Part shown: positions 21,607 through 29,864 of the stretch, piece by piece
How positions within the stretch are numbered: the stretch's first letter is position 1
Layout: each line of letters begins with the position of its first letter
Assembly (NCBI GenBank): GCA_903851385.1
Contig: CAINOC010000022.1
Location: 1-35,526, forward strand
Reading direction: 5' to 3'
Source of the DNA: an uncultured Chlorobiaceae bacterium
GTDB taxonomy: Bacteria; Bacteroidota; Chlorobiia; Chlorobiales; Chlorobiaceae
Length of the DNA: 35,526 bases
Program-made: the position numbers and the translations under genes
Notes under the pieces: model-generated
Told to the model about the DNA's origin: nothing
The model's database searches: none
What the model saw: the letters and a program-made list of their open reading frames with translations, nothing else

Positions 21607-22274
21607 GATGTTGGTTCGTTTTCATCCGTCCGCTTGGCGTAAGGCGTTAATATGGGAAGAGAGGCTGGATCGACAGAAGCAACGGCAATACTCAACCGCT
21701 TGCGCACATCTATGGATAAGGTTGGAAGATCATCAAAAAAGGAGAGTGCCTTCAATGCAATCATAGGGTTGAAGCTGCGTCCATAAACGACACTGCCAGC
21801 AGCTAAAGCGTTTGGCAAGTCAACACCGTGTTGTAACAGCGCATCAATATCGAGATAGTCTTTTACCTCTGCCCGTTTTTGTATTACAGCAACTTTCGTT
21901 CCTGCAATGTCTAACAGGGATGCGACATAGATTGAACGTCCCTCGGCCTGATCGCGAGGTGTAACCTGCCCAAGACCAAGACCACCAAAAAAAGAGAGCA
22001 AAACAGGGCCGTCACGCTCAACACGGCAAGTCAATGTATTTAGACCGACCTGCACGCGCTCCGCTCCCTTGAGATAAGGAAGAGCATTGGCCAGATCATC
22101 CGGATCAAAAGGCTGATTAGAAAAAAAATCAAAATCAACAGAAGTCCTGTGCCCCAAACGCAAAGCAAGCGCCGTTCCGCCGTAAAGCGTAAATGTCGCT
22201 GGCGTAGCGTCAAGTTCCGGCCAGAGCCGAAGCTGCGGTGGCGGAAGAATGGATAGATTAGGACAAAATTTCAT
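21603..22274 (-). CDS. AbiEii-type nucleotidyltransferase (DUF1814-like toxin candidate)
   Basis: I chose Met at 22274 (MKFCPNLSILPP), giving 223 residues, because the longer frame to 22355 adds a hydrophobic stretch not seen in the family. The DNA polymerase-beta-like core is clear: FTLYGGTALALRLGHRTSVD followed by FDFFS, with the catalytic GG…DxD-like acidic residues, and RAEVKDYLDIDALL in the C-terminal part. AbiEii-family enzymes transfer nucleotides and act as toxins in abortive infection or plasmid stabilisation. The next gene overlaps it by 4 bases. The upstream ~90 bases are AT-rich and may hold the promoter. Confidence 0.85.
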   Translation of the reverse strand: MKFCPNLSILPPPQLRLWPELDATPATFTLYGGTALALRLGHRTSVDFDFFSNQPFDPDDLANALPYLKGAERVQVGLNTLTCRVERDGPVLLSFFGGLGLGQVTPRDQAEGRSIYVASLLDIAGTKVAVIQKRAEVKDYLDIDALLQHGVDLPNALAAGSVVYGRSFNPMIALKALSFFDDLPTLSIDVRKRLSIAVASVDPASLPILTPYAKRTDENEPTS

Positions 22275-22363
22275 GTCAAATTGATTTTGTTTAAATCTCA
22301 AAACGACCCTAAAATGATAACAAAGGGGCAAGAGGAAATATATAAACAGTACCATTCAATGTG

Positions 22364-23029
22364 CTAACGTGGACCCAATGTTTGCATGAGATCTTTAACC
22401 TGGGTTTGTAATGCCTCAATAAGACCGCGCAACTTGGCTGCATCTTCACGGGCAGTATCGCGTTCGGTACGCATTTGCTCTGCCTGTTGCTCATAACGAT
22501 TACGCTCCTCCTCGATCAGAACCAGACGTTCACTCACTTGAGCCAATTTGACGGCTTGTGCCTGGTGGTCATTCCGGATTTCAGCCAGACTATTTCCCAG
22601 CTCTTCAGCATTTGCCTTGGCTTCATCAAGCCTGGTTTCAAGATCCTCTACGGTTTGTGAGGCGTCAGCCAATTCTCGCTCTGCCTGTTCACGATGCTCC
22701 CCTGTACTGCGAATGATTTCGGCAACATGGCGCTCTGCCGCCTTAACCGCCTTATTGTTTACCTCGACAGCCATTGCCATCAGGCGCTCAGCAAGCGCTT
22801 TATTAACTGCGGCCACCTCTTCGGCCACTTCAACGGGAAGCTCCGCAAAAGGATCAGCCTTGACCGCAACTTGACTATTGAGGTACTCATCCCAAACTTG
22901 CTTAAGCCGGGTAGGGTGGCCACCCCCTATTTTCTGGCGCAGAGCAAAGCCGGTGATGTTACGGCCAGCAGCTCGCAGTTCCTGACCGGCTTTGACAATC
23001 TCTTCAGGTGTAAATTCGACTGGACGCAT
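22364..23029 (-). CDS. KfrA/TnpT-like DNA-binding coiled-coil protein
   Basis: In this 221-residue protein, residues 5-55 are the KfrA_N DNA-binding domain (FTPEEIVKAGQELRAAGRNI, GGGHPTRLKQVWDEY). From about 60 to 215 there is a long charged coiled coil (AEEVAAVNKALAERL… to …LRGLIEALQTQVKDL). Proteins of this build are plasmid KfrA regulators and the TnpT cointegrate-resolution proteins of Tn4651-type Tn3 transposons. Being inside Tn3-type ends, a TnpT-like role is plausible, but the partner tyrosine recombinase tnpS is not next to it. Repeats ACAAACTAA upstream may be its operator. Confidence 0.85.
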   Translation of the reverse strand: MRPVEFTPEEIVKAGQELRAAGRNITGFALRQKIGGGHPTRLKQVWDEYLNSQVAVKADPFAELPVEVAEEVAAVNKALAERLMAMAVEVNNKAVKAAERHVAEIIRSTGEHREQAERELADASQTVEDLETRLDEAKANAEELGNSLAEIRNDHQAQAVKLAQVSERLVLIEEERNRYEQQAEQMRTERDTAREDAAKLRGLIEALQTQVKDLMQTLGPR

Positions 23030-23075
23030 AGCAGAAATATTTGATTTGATTGCGGCGGCCTACATAAATTAATGT

Positions 23076-23100
23076 ACAAACTAATTAAGTAACAAACTAA
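23076..23100. promoter_or_regulatory. Direct repeats upstream of the KfrA/TnpT-like gene
   Basis: ACAAACTAA occurs at 23076-23084 and 23092-23100, 16 bases apart, in an AT-rich tract 47-71 bases upstream of the start codon. KfrA-type proteins repress their own promoters by binding repeats, so this is a reasonable operator candidate. Confidence 0.4.
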
Positions 23101-23694
23101 CTAATTAATGAAGAAATTAATAAATATATTAATATACAAAATACAACCACTGTAGCACGCCTGCAAGCAGCCTGTGTTATTTTCACATTGAAACCGGCCT
23201 TATGCTCTGGAGACATGGAGGTGCAGGTATTCCAGATGGCGAGAATCCGGATATATCACAAGAATATCACTTCATATAGTGATCAGCCTGGACATGAGAA
23301 GAACTTGTAGGGTGGGCTTGGCGTCGAGGAATCAAATATTTTCTACTTTTAGCAATAACCGGCAGTTATCTGAATTCAAATATTAGCCAGTAATATCGCT
23401 CTACTGTCCAATATTTGCTAGTTATTAAATTCCGTTATTAGCTTTATTCTATAACAAGATAGCTGCATTTTCAACAATCCCTGGTTCCAGAATGGCCAGC
23501 AGACAGGATTCAATGCGTGGCGATGTTTCAGTAATCATGACGTTGCCGGTTACGGTACCACTTTATCTTTTTTATTGCAAGCCTTTACAAAGGATAATGC
23601 ATGGTTTTTGTCGATTATCAAGAATTACCCAACCCGCCAAAGGCGGCAAGAGGAAAACAAACAACAGGCGTGATTTCATTAACAGAACTAAGGG
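23101..23694. other. Gene-free AT-rich region with repeated motifs
   Basis: About 590 bases lacking a credible gene lie between the transposon-type genes and the conjugation operon. Between 23330 and 23460 related AT-rich words recur (ATCAAATATT, TTCAAATATTAGCCAG, TCCAATATTTGCTAG, CGTTATTAGC), including the inverted pair CAAATATT…AATATTTG. A small hairpin CCGCC-AAA-GGCGG is at about 23634-23646, after the last gene of the operon, but without a T-run. The region could hold an origin, transfer or recombination site. Confidence 0.4.
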
Positions 23695-24600
23695 CTACGA
23701 TGCACTCTTTTTGGTCAGAACATCATTCCAGTCCTTCCCTGAATCCGGTGCATGACGAAGATAGTGATAGCCCTGCACCAGGTTTCGGAACCGAAGAGCG
23801 AAAAGCTCCCCTTCATGGTCATGGTCAAACCCGAGTACAATGGTGCTGCCGACTGCCATTGAGCTGATTTCAGCCCTGACAACGTCAAGCTGATGCGGGC
23901 TGATCTGTCCTGCGATACTGATGTATCGGGTACCCTGATCCGGCATGAGCTGGTGGTAACTCAAGCCGTCAAGCGCCGCCTCAACCATCACCAGACGATT
24001 ATCAAGCCCGTTCGCCACACTCCGCCAGACCGCTTTTTCGCCATGTCGGGCAAACCCCGTGAACTCGAAGTTCTTGATTTCATAACCGGTAAGCCCCTCC
24101 TGATCGTAATGCGCAAAGAGCGTGTTTCCCCGCCTGTCCTGCCGGACACACCCTGAAAACCGCGAATCCTGAAGCGTTTGCTGCCTGATGCCCCGAAAAG
24201 TAAGATAACGGTTATGGGTCGTTTCGGTCGCCGCCGACCAGGCCTCCTGAACAGCACCCCTGTCCTTCTCTGTTTTGTGCACGTCACCGGCATAGAGCGA
24301 AACATCGGGTCGAATCGCCATTCCCGAAATCCATGGCCGAAGCCGATTTCTGACTCCGCCCAGGTTAATGCCCTCCCTGAACTGCACAAAATCAATAATG
24401 CTGCCATGGTCCCGACTCTCCCGGACACTGAAATATGTCCAGTGTCCACCTTCCTTTCTGGTGATGATCACCTTGTCACCCTCCGCGTTCCGCATGACAA
24501 TACTGCTTCTGCTGCTCTTCCGCCGGTCGAGCTGGTAGCCCAGACTCGCCGCAAACTCGGTCAGGTTGATTTCGGTTTTGAACCGTTCAAGTTCATCCAT
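23695..24600 (-). CDS. Toprim/DUF3991-domain protein (primase-like)
   Basis: I chose Met at 24600 (MDELERFKTEINLTE), which overlaps the upstream stop as ATGGATGA; a start 12 bases earlier is possible. The ~300-residue protein has an N-terminal region like a primase zinc domain without its cysteines (LTEFAASLGYQLDRRKSSRS…GSIIDFVQF). A DUF3991-type middle (NRYLTFRGI) follows, and then a Toprim fold: Glu in VMVEAALDGLS and Asp-x-Asp in LGFDHDHEGE. Such proteins accompany relaxases and transfer modules and may prime the transferred strand. It is the last gene of the leftward trb operon. Confidence 0.85.
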   Translation of the reverse strand: MDELERFKTEINLTEFAASLGYQLDRRKSSRSSIVMRNAEGDKVIITRKEGGHWTYFSVRESRDHGSIIDFVQFREGINLGGVRNRLRPWISGMAIRPDVSLYAGDVHKTEKDRGAVQEAWSAATETTHNRYLTFRGIRQQTLQDSRFSGCVRQDRRGNTLFAHYDQEGLTGYEIKNFEFTGFARHGEKAVWRSVANGLDNRLVMVEAALDGLSYHQLMPDQGTRYISIAGQISPHQLDVVRAEISSMAVGSTIVLGFDHDHEGELFALRFRNLVQGYHYLRHAPDSGKDWNDVLTKKSAS

Positions 24601-24880
24601 GGCCGCTCTCATCCTGTGGTGATCCGGGCCGCACCTTCTTCGTCGCCACCGCTCCGGAATGTTTCTTCAGCTCACGCTGAAAAAACTGGTCACGCTTCAT
24701 ATGGGTTGTGAACATGGCTGCCGCAATTTCCGCCTCACTGACACTTGGATACTCCTTTTGGGCCAGTGCGACGTATTGGTCAAAGAGATCTGCCATCTCT
24801 TTCGGCAACACAAAGATTTTTTTGACCGGCTCCTGATAGACCTTGATCTGGATGTTCAGACTATTGTTGTTCATAATCAA
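24593..24880 (-). CDS. DUF2274-like small protein of trb operons
   Basis: This 95-residue protein reads NIQIKVYQEPVKKIFVLPKE then MADLFDQYVALAQKEYPSVS and AAAMFTTHMKRDQFF. The pattern (a beta-strand start, then helices predicted to form a ribbon-helix-helix-like unit) and its place directly after trbI fit the DUF2274 family. It overlaps the end of trbI by 4 bases. Possible DNA-binding regulator; function not established. Confidence 0.7.
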   Translation of the reverse strand: MIMNNNSLNIQIKVYQEPVKKIFVLPKEMADLFDQYVALAQKEYPSVSEAEIAAAMFTTHMKRDQFFQRELKKHSGAVATKKVRPGSPQDESGHG

Positions 24881-26103
24881 CCTTTACTGTTATAAGGTGA
24901 AATAATCATGTCCTTGTTGACGAGGATGTTGACCGCCTTCCCCGCCTGGATAATCAGTGTCGGCTGAATATCCAGGTTTTTCCGGGTGATCTGGCTGCCG
25001 GTAGTGGCGATGTTCTGGCCGACCGATGCCGCCATACGCTGCTGCATACTCATGCTTGCCTCATCCGTATATGACCCCTGTGACACCGTTGCTCCAACCG
25101 ACAAGAGGGAGGATAGCACTGCTCCGCCAACCAGCCGGTCAACATGGTTATCCACTTTGCCTTTATACCCCGCAGAACCGGCCAGGTCAACCCCCGGCAT
25201 GTTTTCAATGATAAGAGAGCTCCCGTCTGGTCGAATCATCCGGCTCCAGCTCACCTGCACTCTCTTCTGGCCGTAGGATATCATGCTGTCATACTTGCCA
25301 AGCACGCGGGTTCCCTGTGGAATAAGCAGGTAATCACCGCTTCGGGTATCATAAACATTCTCTTTGACCATCCCGATGACCTTACCCGGCAGATCAGAAT
25401 TGATGCCGGTTACGAGCAGAACCGAAATGATCGAACCGGCCTTCACTTCATACTGGCTCCTCGGCTGGTGCATGCCCTGTGAGAGATACTCCTTCTCATC
25501 GCCGCCGCCACGGGCGAAGAAATCATTTTTTCGATCCTGCATATTCTGCCCGCCTCCATAACCAGAGCCATCACTTCCGCTGCTGCTGGCCGGTAAAGCC
25601 AGCGAAGACGGGGTCACACTGGCAGAAAAGCTGCCGCCACCACCAAAAAAGGGGCTTGCTTTCAGGGCGGCATCACGCTCTACCTCTTCCGGGGTTTGCG
25701 CTTTGGTCTGGACGTTTCCCTGATTTCTATTGACCATGGCATGGCCAAGATCACCGGGGAGCGGCCGGCCTAATCGGGGGATGCTGTCCGCTGGCGGCAG
25801 CATGACCGGAGCGTCATTGCCGGGAGCCCGTTTGATCGATTCAGGAAGAGCAAAGGGCTGGTTCACGGCCACATCCTCTTTTTGGGCACGCATCGTCCTC
25901 TCTTTTGGCCAGATGGCAAGTGTCAGCGCCACAAGGAGGATGGTCAAGAGAACAGAGCCGATAGCAATGACCGGCCCTTTTTTCAGGCTCCGGCTCTGCT
26001 GTGAGGGCAGTTTCAGCCGGGGATCATCCGGGGAAATCTTCGATGCATGGGGATCATCAATGATTTCATCACTCGGTGGCGGAATCTTTATATCGTTATC
26101 CAT
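24877..26103 (-). CDS. trbI: Conjugal transfer protein TrbI (VirB10 family)
   Basis: This is a 408-residue protein. Residues 1-40 are cytoplasmic, a single membrane helix spans about 45-66 (VIAIGSVLLTILLVALTLAI), and a proline-rich linker precedes the conserved VirB10 beta-barrel domain (IISVLLVTGINSDLPGKVIG; IPQGTRVLGKYDSMISYGQKR; ADLAGS-like VDLAGSAGYKGKVDNHV; and VNILVNKDM near the end). TrbI spans the envelope and links the inner-membrane ATPases to the TrbG pore. It follows trbG by 7 bases. Confidence 0.95.
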   Translation of the reverse strand: MDNDIKIPPPSDEIIDDPHASKISPDDPRLKLPSQQSRSLKKGPVIAIGSVLLTILLVALTLAIWPKERTMRAQKEDVAVNQPFALPESIKRAPGNDAPVMLPPADSIPRLGRPLPGDLGHAMVNRNQGNVQTKAQTPEEVERDAALKASPFFGGGGSFSASVTPSSLALPASSSGSDGSGYGGGQNMQDRKNDFFARGGGDEKEYLSQGMHQPRSQYEVKAGSIISVLLVTGINSDLPGKVIGMVKENVYDTRSGDYLLIPQGTRVLGKYDSMISYGQKRVQVSWSRMIRPDGSSLIIENMPGVDLAGSAGYKGKVDNHVDRLVGGAVLSSLLSVGATVSQGSYTDEASMSMQQRMAASVGQNIATTGSQITRKNLDIQPTLIIQAGKAVNILVNKDMIISPYNSKG

Positions 26104-26110
26104 GTGACCC

Positions 26111-26935
26111 TTATTGTTTAGTGATGCGGATAATGTTCTTGCCTTTCTCCCCTGCCCTCAACTCCGCCCGCTCAAAAATCCGGTCAACGATGTAGTAATC
26201 GTTTTTCTGGCGGAAATTGACCAGTTGGATATCGCCGCCCTGACCAAGCACAAAGAGAACCGGCGACTCTCGAACCAGCATCTCCTGGGGGAACTGGATA
26301 AAGGTTTTTCGCCCGTCATCGAACACCTTCAGTGGTAACCAAGCGGGCCGTCTCCCTTTTTTCACATCAATATTATACCTGAAGTTCAACGACGAGATGT
26401 TCACTTTCGGCTCTATCGAAGCCGCACTCTCCAGCCGGAGCTGCTTCATGTTGTACTGCTCATAGTTCCAGCTCACGGCTGGCATATAGGTTTTTTCGTA
26501 ACTGGTCAACTCAATGTGATAGGTTCGCAAATTCGTGTTGATGCTGAGTGTTGTTTTCAGGCCCGGTCTGGTTGGCTTGACATAAATATGTTCCTGGTCG
26601 AGCCCATCGAGCTTGCTTTTTGTGCGTGCAAGAATCCAGCGTACCACGTCACCGCCGACCGGCTCCGACGTCAAAGCCTCCCCCGGCTCAAGCTGGATAT
26701 CGGTGATGCGCAAAGGGGCGCAATAGACCTGATAGAGTTGACCCGCTTCATAATCATATTTCATGATGGCGTTCATGTATCCGAACGCATCAGGGTTTCT
26801 CTGCGAACTGCGGTTAGCCCGCTCGATAACATTCCAGGGTTTCGCTACTGCTGGCTGTAAAACTGGCACGGAGGTTATGACAAGTGCCGCCCCGAGCGAA
26901 AGAAAACCCTTTTTCCAGGTAGTGTGGTGCATCAT
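26111..26935 (-). CDS. trbG: Conjugal transfer protein TrbG (VirB9 family)
   Basis: In this 274-residue protein the N-terminus is a signal peptide (KKGFLSLGAALVITSVPVLQ, cut near AVAKPW). VirB9-like conserved stretches follow: AIMKYDYEAGQLYQVYCAPL, DIQLEPGEALTS and, at the C-terminus, LPLKVFDDGRKTFIQFP and YYIVDRIFERAELRAG. TrbG is a periplasmic/outer-membrane partner of TrbI in the core complex. Start could be either of two adjacent Met codons. Confidence 0.95.
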   Translation of the reverse strand: MMHHTTWKKGFLSLGAALVITSVPVLQPAVAKPWNVIERANRSSQRNPDAFGYMNAIMKYDYEAGQLYQVYCAPLRITDIQLEPGEALTSEPVGGDVVRWILARTKSKLDGLDQEHIYVKPTRPGLKTTLSINTNLRTYHIELTSYEKTYMPAVSWNYEQYNMKQLRLESAASIEPKVNISSLNFRYNIDVKKGRRPAWLPLKVFDDGRKTFIQFPQEMLVRESPVLFVLGQGGDIQLVNFRQKNDYYIVDRIFERAELRAGEKGKNIIRITKQ

Positions 26936-26964
26936 GCTGCTCTTGATTAAAGTGGCAAGGGTAA

Positions 26965-27654
26965 TTAGCGAACGATCTGCGCTACGTTAAACTCATCAAT
27001 GAAAAGGCCTATAGGATTCGAGGCCAACTGTTTCTCGGTCGCCGGCTGCTGGAGAACGACCTTATAAATTCCCCGCCAGTAACTCTCCCCTGTCGGTTCT
27101 CCCATGACTCCCCATTGCGACTCTTTCCAGTCAACCTGCCAGCTCTCTTCAGAGACCCGTACCATGGAAAGAATGTCAACACTGACCCGCTCTTTCGATG
27201 CCCGGATAAACGGATCGTTTTTCTGGACGAATGCCGAGAGCGTGTTCGCCCCTTTGGGAGAAACCAGTTTAAACGCATCCAGCCAGTTCTGCTTGATAAC
27301 ACCGGCATCCGAGCTAATCAGCCGGGTGTCCTGGATAAAGCGCTGCAAATGGTACTTGATCGAAGGGTCAGAGGGCTTGAACTTCTCCCATGACTTGCCG
27401 ATCTCTCCCCGGTAGGTGGCTCCCCCATCGCCCCCGATTTCAACAATGTGCGGCACCATTTTTGGCTGTGCACCCAGATAAATCATCCCTCCAACAGAGG
27501 GCAGAGCAACAAAAAGAAGCGTTGCAAAGGTGGCGAGCCGCCAGTTTTTTGCCTGGACAACAGCGCTTCCGATCCTGTCGTCCCACTCCTTCGATGCCCG
27601 TTTGTACGGGGTGTCAAGCTCCCCGTTCGGGATCCATTTTTTTCCGGTTTTCAT
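26965..27654 (-). CDS. trbF: Conjugal transfer protein TrbF (VirB8 family)
   Basis: This 229-residue protein has a short cytoplasmic start (GELDTPYKRASKEWDDRIGS), one membrane helix at about 39-60 (RLATFATLLFVALPSVGGMI) and a periplasmic VirB8/NTF2-like domain (FIQDTRLISSDAGVIKQNWL; YWRGIYKVVLQ; NPIGLFIDEFNV). The TPYxRAxxEWDxR motif is typical of TrbF. It is an inner-membrane assembly factor of the mating channel. An AGAGG site precedes the start. Confidence 0.95.
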   Translation of the reverse strand: MKTGKKWIPNGELDTPYKRASKEWDDRIGSAVVQAKNWRLATFATLLFVALPSVGGMIYLGAQPKMVPHIVEIGGDGGATYRGEIGKSWEKFKPSDPSIKYHLQRFIQDTRLISSDAGVIKQNWLDAFKLVSPKGANTLSAFVQKNDPFIRASKERVSVDILSMVRVSEESWQVDWKESQWGVMGEPTGESYWRGIYKVVLQQPATEKQLASNPIGLFIDEFNVAQIVR

Positions 27655-27691
27655 GATCGAACCTCTTGATTAAGGGATTAAATGAGACGCT

Positions 27692-28879
27692 TTACAGCCT
27701 TGGAGTGACACTCCCGCCAGAGGGTCTGGCCTCTTCCGGTGTATGGAGAGCATGCAATGCCTGTTTCGCCCAATTTGGCGCACGGCTTTTTCCTGTTTTA
27801 TCGCCACTCTCCGGGCTTCCCTTTTCGCCCGAAGCGGGTGCATGATCATTCTTCATTTCTGGATTACCTCCTGTCGGGCTGCCCGGCACGTTTCCCGCTC
27901 CACCATTGCCAGAGCCTCCTGGCGTCTTGCCACCGCCTGACGACATCCCGCTCCCCGACCCGCTGGATCCTCGACCTTTACCGATCAGCGCAGCAGCTCC
28001 TCCACCTATGCTTTTCACTGCTGAACGTGTAGCCGCAACCATGCCACCAGCCACCAACGCCGCACCGGTAGCACCGACCACTGCATTTTGCACCGCAGTT
28101 CCTGCCGTCAAACTGGGGCTACCGGCCATCAGACCAGCCGCAACACCGGGCGCATTCCAGGTCAGAAACGCCATCGCACCGACAGTCAGCAAGGCGCTCC
28201 ATATTTCAGTGAGTGTAAGGTTCCCGGAAAAGGTCAGCGTACTCAGCACCGGCTCAATCACGGCCATGATAAAGGCAAGTACCATGAGCTTGATTCCGGA
28301 AGCAATGACCGCCCCTATGGCTTTCTCAGCCAGAAACTTCGTCTGTTCGAGAAACCCGAACGGAAGAAAAATCCCGACCAGTGCGGTGATGAGATAAAAT
28401 TCAAGAACGGCATAGAATATCTGCCATGCGATCAGGATATAGGAGAGCATGATCATCACATAACAAATGGCAAGGACGAGACCATTCACGATCTCAGTAA
28501 TGCCCATTTTCATTATCTCATCAACCATTGGAGCCGTAGTATTAATCCCATACCGTATTATATTTGAAGGATTAAAAACGCTTGCGCCACCGCCGCCACC
28601 CGCTAATCGCCCCGCCTGTACAAGCGACTTAACAAAAGCGTCCGCAAGTGTGGGGAACCCCTGAACAATCCAGAGCCAGAAACCGAGATAGAGAATTTTT
28701 TTCATGACCGAGACAAGCTGATCCCCGCCACCAAGCGCCATCCAGAGACCGATCATGACGATCTCAATGGCAAGAAAAATGCCGATGAGATAGTTTATGG
28801 CTGGTTGCAGGTTGCTCCAGCCAGAACTGAACGCCGTGAGAAAATTATTGAGCGTTGTTGTGAGGATTCCTGGATCCAT
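27692..28879 (-). CDS. trbL: Conjugal transfer protein TrbL (VirB6 family)
   Basis: This is a 395-residue polytopic inner-membrane protein. Helices are frequent up to about residue 290 (YLIGIFLAIEIVMIGLWMAL; WLWIVQGFPTLADAF; IFLPFGFLEQTKFLAEKAIG). A low-complexity Gly/Ser/Pro-rich tail follows (KGRGSSGSGSGMSSGGG) and then a basic segment (SRAPNWAKQALHALHTPEEA). The hydrophilic glycine-rich tail is usual for TrbL. It forms part of the inner-membrane channel. Confidence 0.93.
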   Translation of the reverse strand: MDPGILTTTLNNFLTAFSSGWSNLQPAINYLIGIFLAIEIVMIGLWMALGGGDQLVSVMKKILYLGFWLWIVQGFPTLADAFVKSLVQAGRLAGGGGGASVFNPSNIIRYGINTTAPMVDEIMKMGITEIVNGLVLAICYVMIMLSYILIAWQIFYAVLEFYLITALVGIFLPFGFLEQTKFLAEKAIGAVIASGIKLMVLAFIMAVIEPVLSTLTFSGNLTLTEIWSALLTVGAMAFLTWNAPGVAAGLMAGSPSLTAGTAVQNAVVGATGAALVAGGMVAATRSAVKSIGGGAAALIGKGRGSSGSGSGMSSGGGKTPGGSGNGGAGNVPGSPTGGNPEMKNDHAPASGEKGSPESGDKTGKSRAPNWAKQALHALHTPEEARPSGGSVTPRL

Positions 28880-28884
28880 AACGA

Positions 28885-29076
28885 TTACTTTTTGATGTTG
28901 GGAAGTTTAATTCCACCACTATCTATCGGTAGTTTACCATACCCTCTTTTGAGTCTTTCATTACGATTGTCCCGCAATTCCTCGGTTTTCTTATCAGAAC
29001 TGCACCCAAATGACATAATGAGCGTCATGGCCACAATCACCAGCATGACATATTGCCGTATTCGTTTTCTATACAC
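28885..29076 (-). CDS. Small lipoprotein in the TrbK position, with a TrbJ-like tail
   Basis: This 63-residue protein has a basic start, a hydrophobic stretch (YVMLVIVAMTLIMSF) and a lipobox-like SFGC at residues 22-25, giving a mature peptide of ~39 residues. It sits between trbJ and trbL, where IncP plasmids carry the entry-exclusion lipoprotein TrbK. Its last ~18 residues (GYGKLPIDSGGIKLPNIKK) strongly resemble the end of TrbJ (GYGNLTIESNGVTLPAIKN), the product of the gene just upstream. The tail may bind the same partner as TrbJ. An entry-exclusion role is inferred from position only. Confidence 0.7.
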   Translation of the reverse strand: MYRKRIRQYVMLVIVAMTLIMSFGCSSDKKTEELRDNRNERLKRGYGKLPIDSGGIKLPNIKK

Positions 29077-29088
29077 AGATCATCTCCT

Positions 29089-29841
29089 TTAATTTTTGAT
29101 TGCTGGTAATGTCACGCCATTACTCTCAATAGTGAGATTACCATACCCCGTCATCAGCTTGTTCCTGTACGCCTGCTCGGCTTCTCTCCGCTGCGCTGCT
29201 TCTGCTGCCGCCGTTGCTGTAATCCTTGAACTCGCCGCAAGGTTTTCGGTTAATCCGTTCAACTGAGCAGAGACAATCCCCAGCATCTGGTTGTTTGCCT
29301 GTAACTGTCGAACCTCTCCATCAGCACCATTACTGCTTTCGAGAATGCTTGCCGCCTGATCATTGTAGTTTTTGGAACGCTCGATAACACTCTGGGCTTT
29401 CATGGCCGTTTTGGCCGCTTCGGTCAACTCCTTGTTCCAATTCTGGAAATACTGCTCATACTGGCTCCTGTTGACGTTGTCCCAGGTGCCAGTCGGATAG
29501 AGCTGGTTGAACTGGCCATCAATCTGGTTGAGATCAAAACTGATCCCCTGGACATCGGCAATCAGGCCGTTCAGCTCTCTGGTATTGCTGTCATAGATGC
29601 CTTTGATAGGCCCGAACGTACTGCTGGGCAGCCTTGTCAGGGTTTTTACCTGATTGCGGATCTGCTCAAGCTGGTTCTGAATCTGCGAAGCTGTTCTGAC
29701 AGCCGTAAGCGTGTTCTGCTGCAGGTTGGAAAGATCAGTGACCAGAAGTGCCGCATCAGCCTGGTTACTACTGAGGGGCAAGGCAGGAGAACCAGCCAGC
29801 AACATCGCCCCGATGAGTACTCTTTGAACTCGTTTTTTCAT
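29089..29841 (-). CDS. trbJ: Conjugal transfer protein TrbJ (VirB5 family)
   Basis: I chose Met at 29841, giving 250 residues with a proper signal peptide (MKKRVQRVLIGAMLLAGSPA, cut near ADAAL) and no overlap with trbE; the longer frame adds a non-secretory 37-residue lead. The mature protein is helical with many Gln/Asn (QIQNQLEQIRNQVKTLTRL; NYNDQAASILESSNGADGEV). TrbJ is a periplasmic minor pilus component. Its last residues form the GYG…LPxIK tail shared with the next small lipoprotein. Confidence 0.9.
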   Translation of the reverse strand: MKKRVQRVLIGAMLLAGSPALPLSSNQADAALLVTDLSNLQQNTLTAVRTASQIQNQLEQIRNQVKTLTRLPSSTFGPIKGIYDSNTRELNGLIADVQGISFDLNQIDGQFNQLYPTGTWDNVNRSQYEQYFQNWNKELTEAAKTAMKAQSVIERSKNYNDQAASILESSNGADGEVRQLQANNQMLGIVSAQLNGLTENLAASSRITATAAAEAAQRREAEQAYRNKLMTGYGNLTIESNGVTLPAIKN

Positions 29842-29864
29842 TCGTTTTCTGGTCTTGAGGTTTA

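Noticed and set aside
22275-22355. Upstream start for the nucleotidyltransferase
   Set aside because: The 27-residue extension is hydrophobic and aromatic, unlike the family, and has no good ribosome site; Met at 22274 fits better, although it too lacks a strong site.
23330-23460. CRISPR array
   Set aside because: The repeated AT-rich words are short, unequal and irregularly spaced; there are no constant repeats with unique spacers and no cas genes.
23634-23646. Rho-independent terminator after the trb operon
   Set aside because: The CCGCC-AAA-GGCGG hairpin is not followed by a T-run in the direction of transcription.
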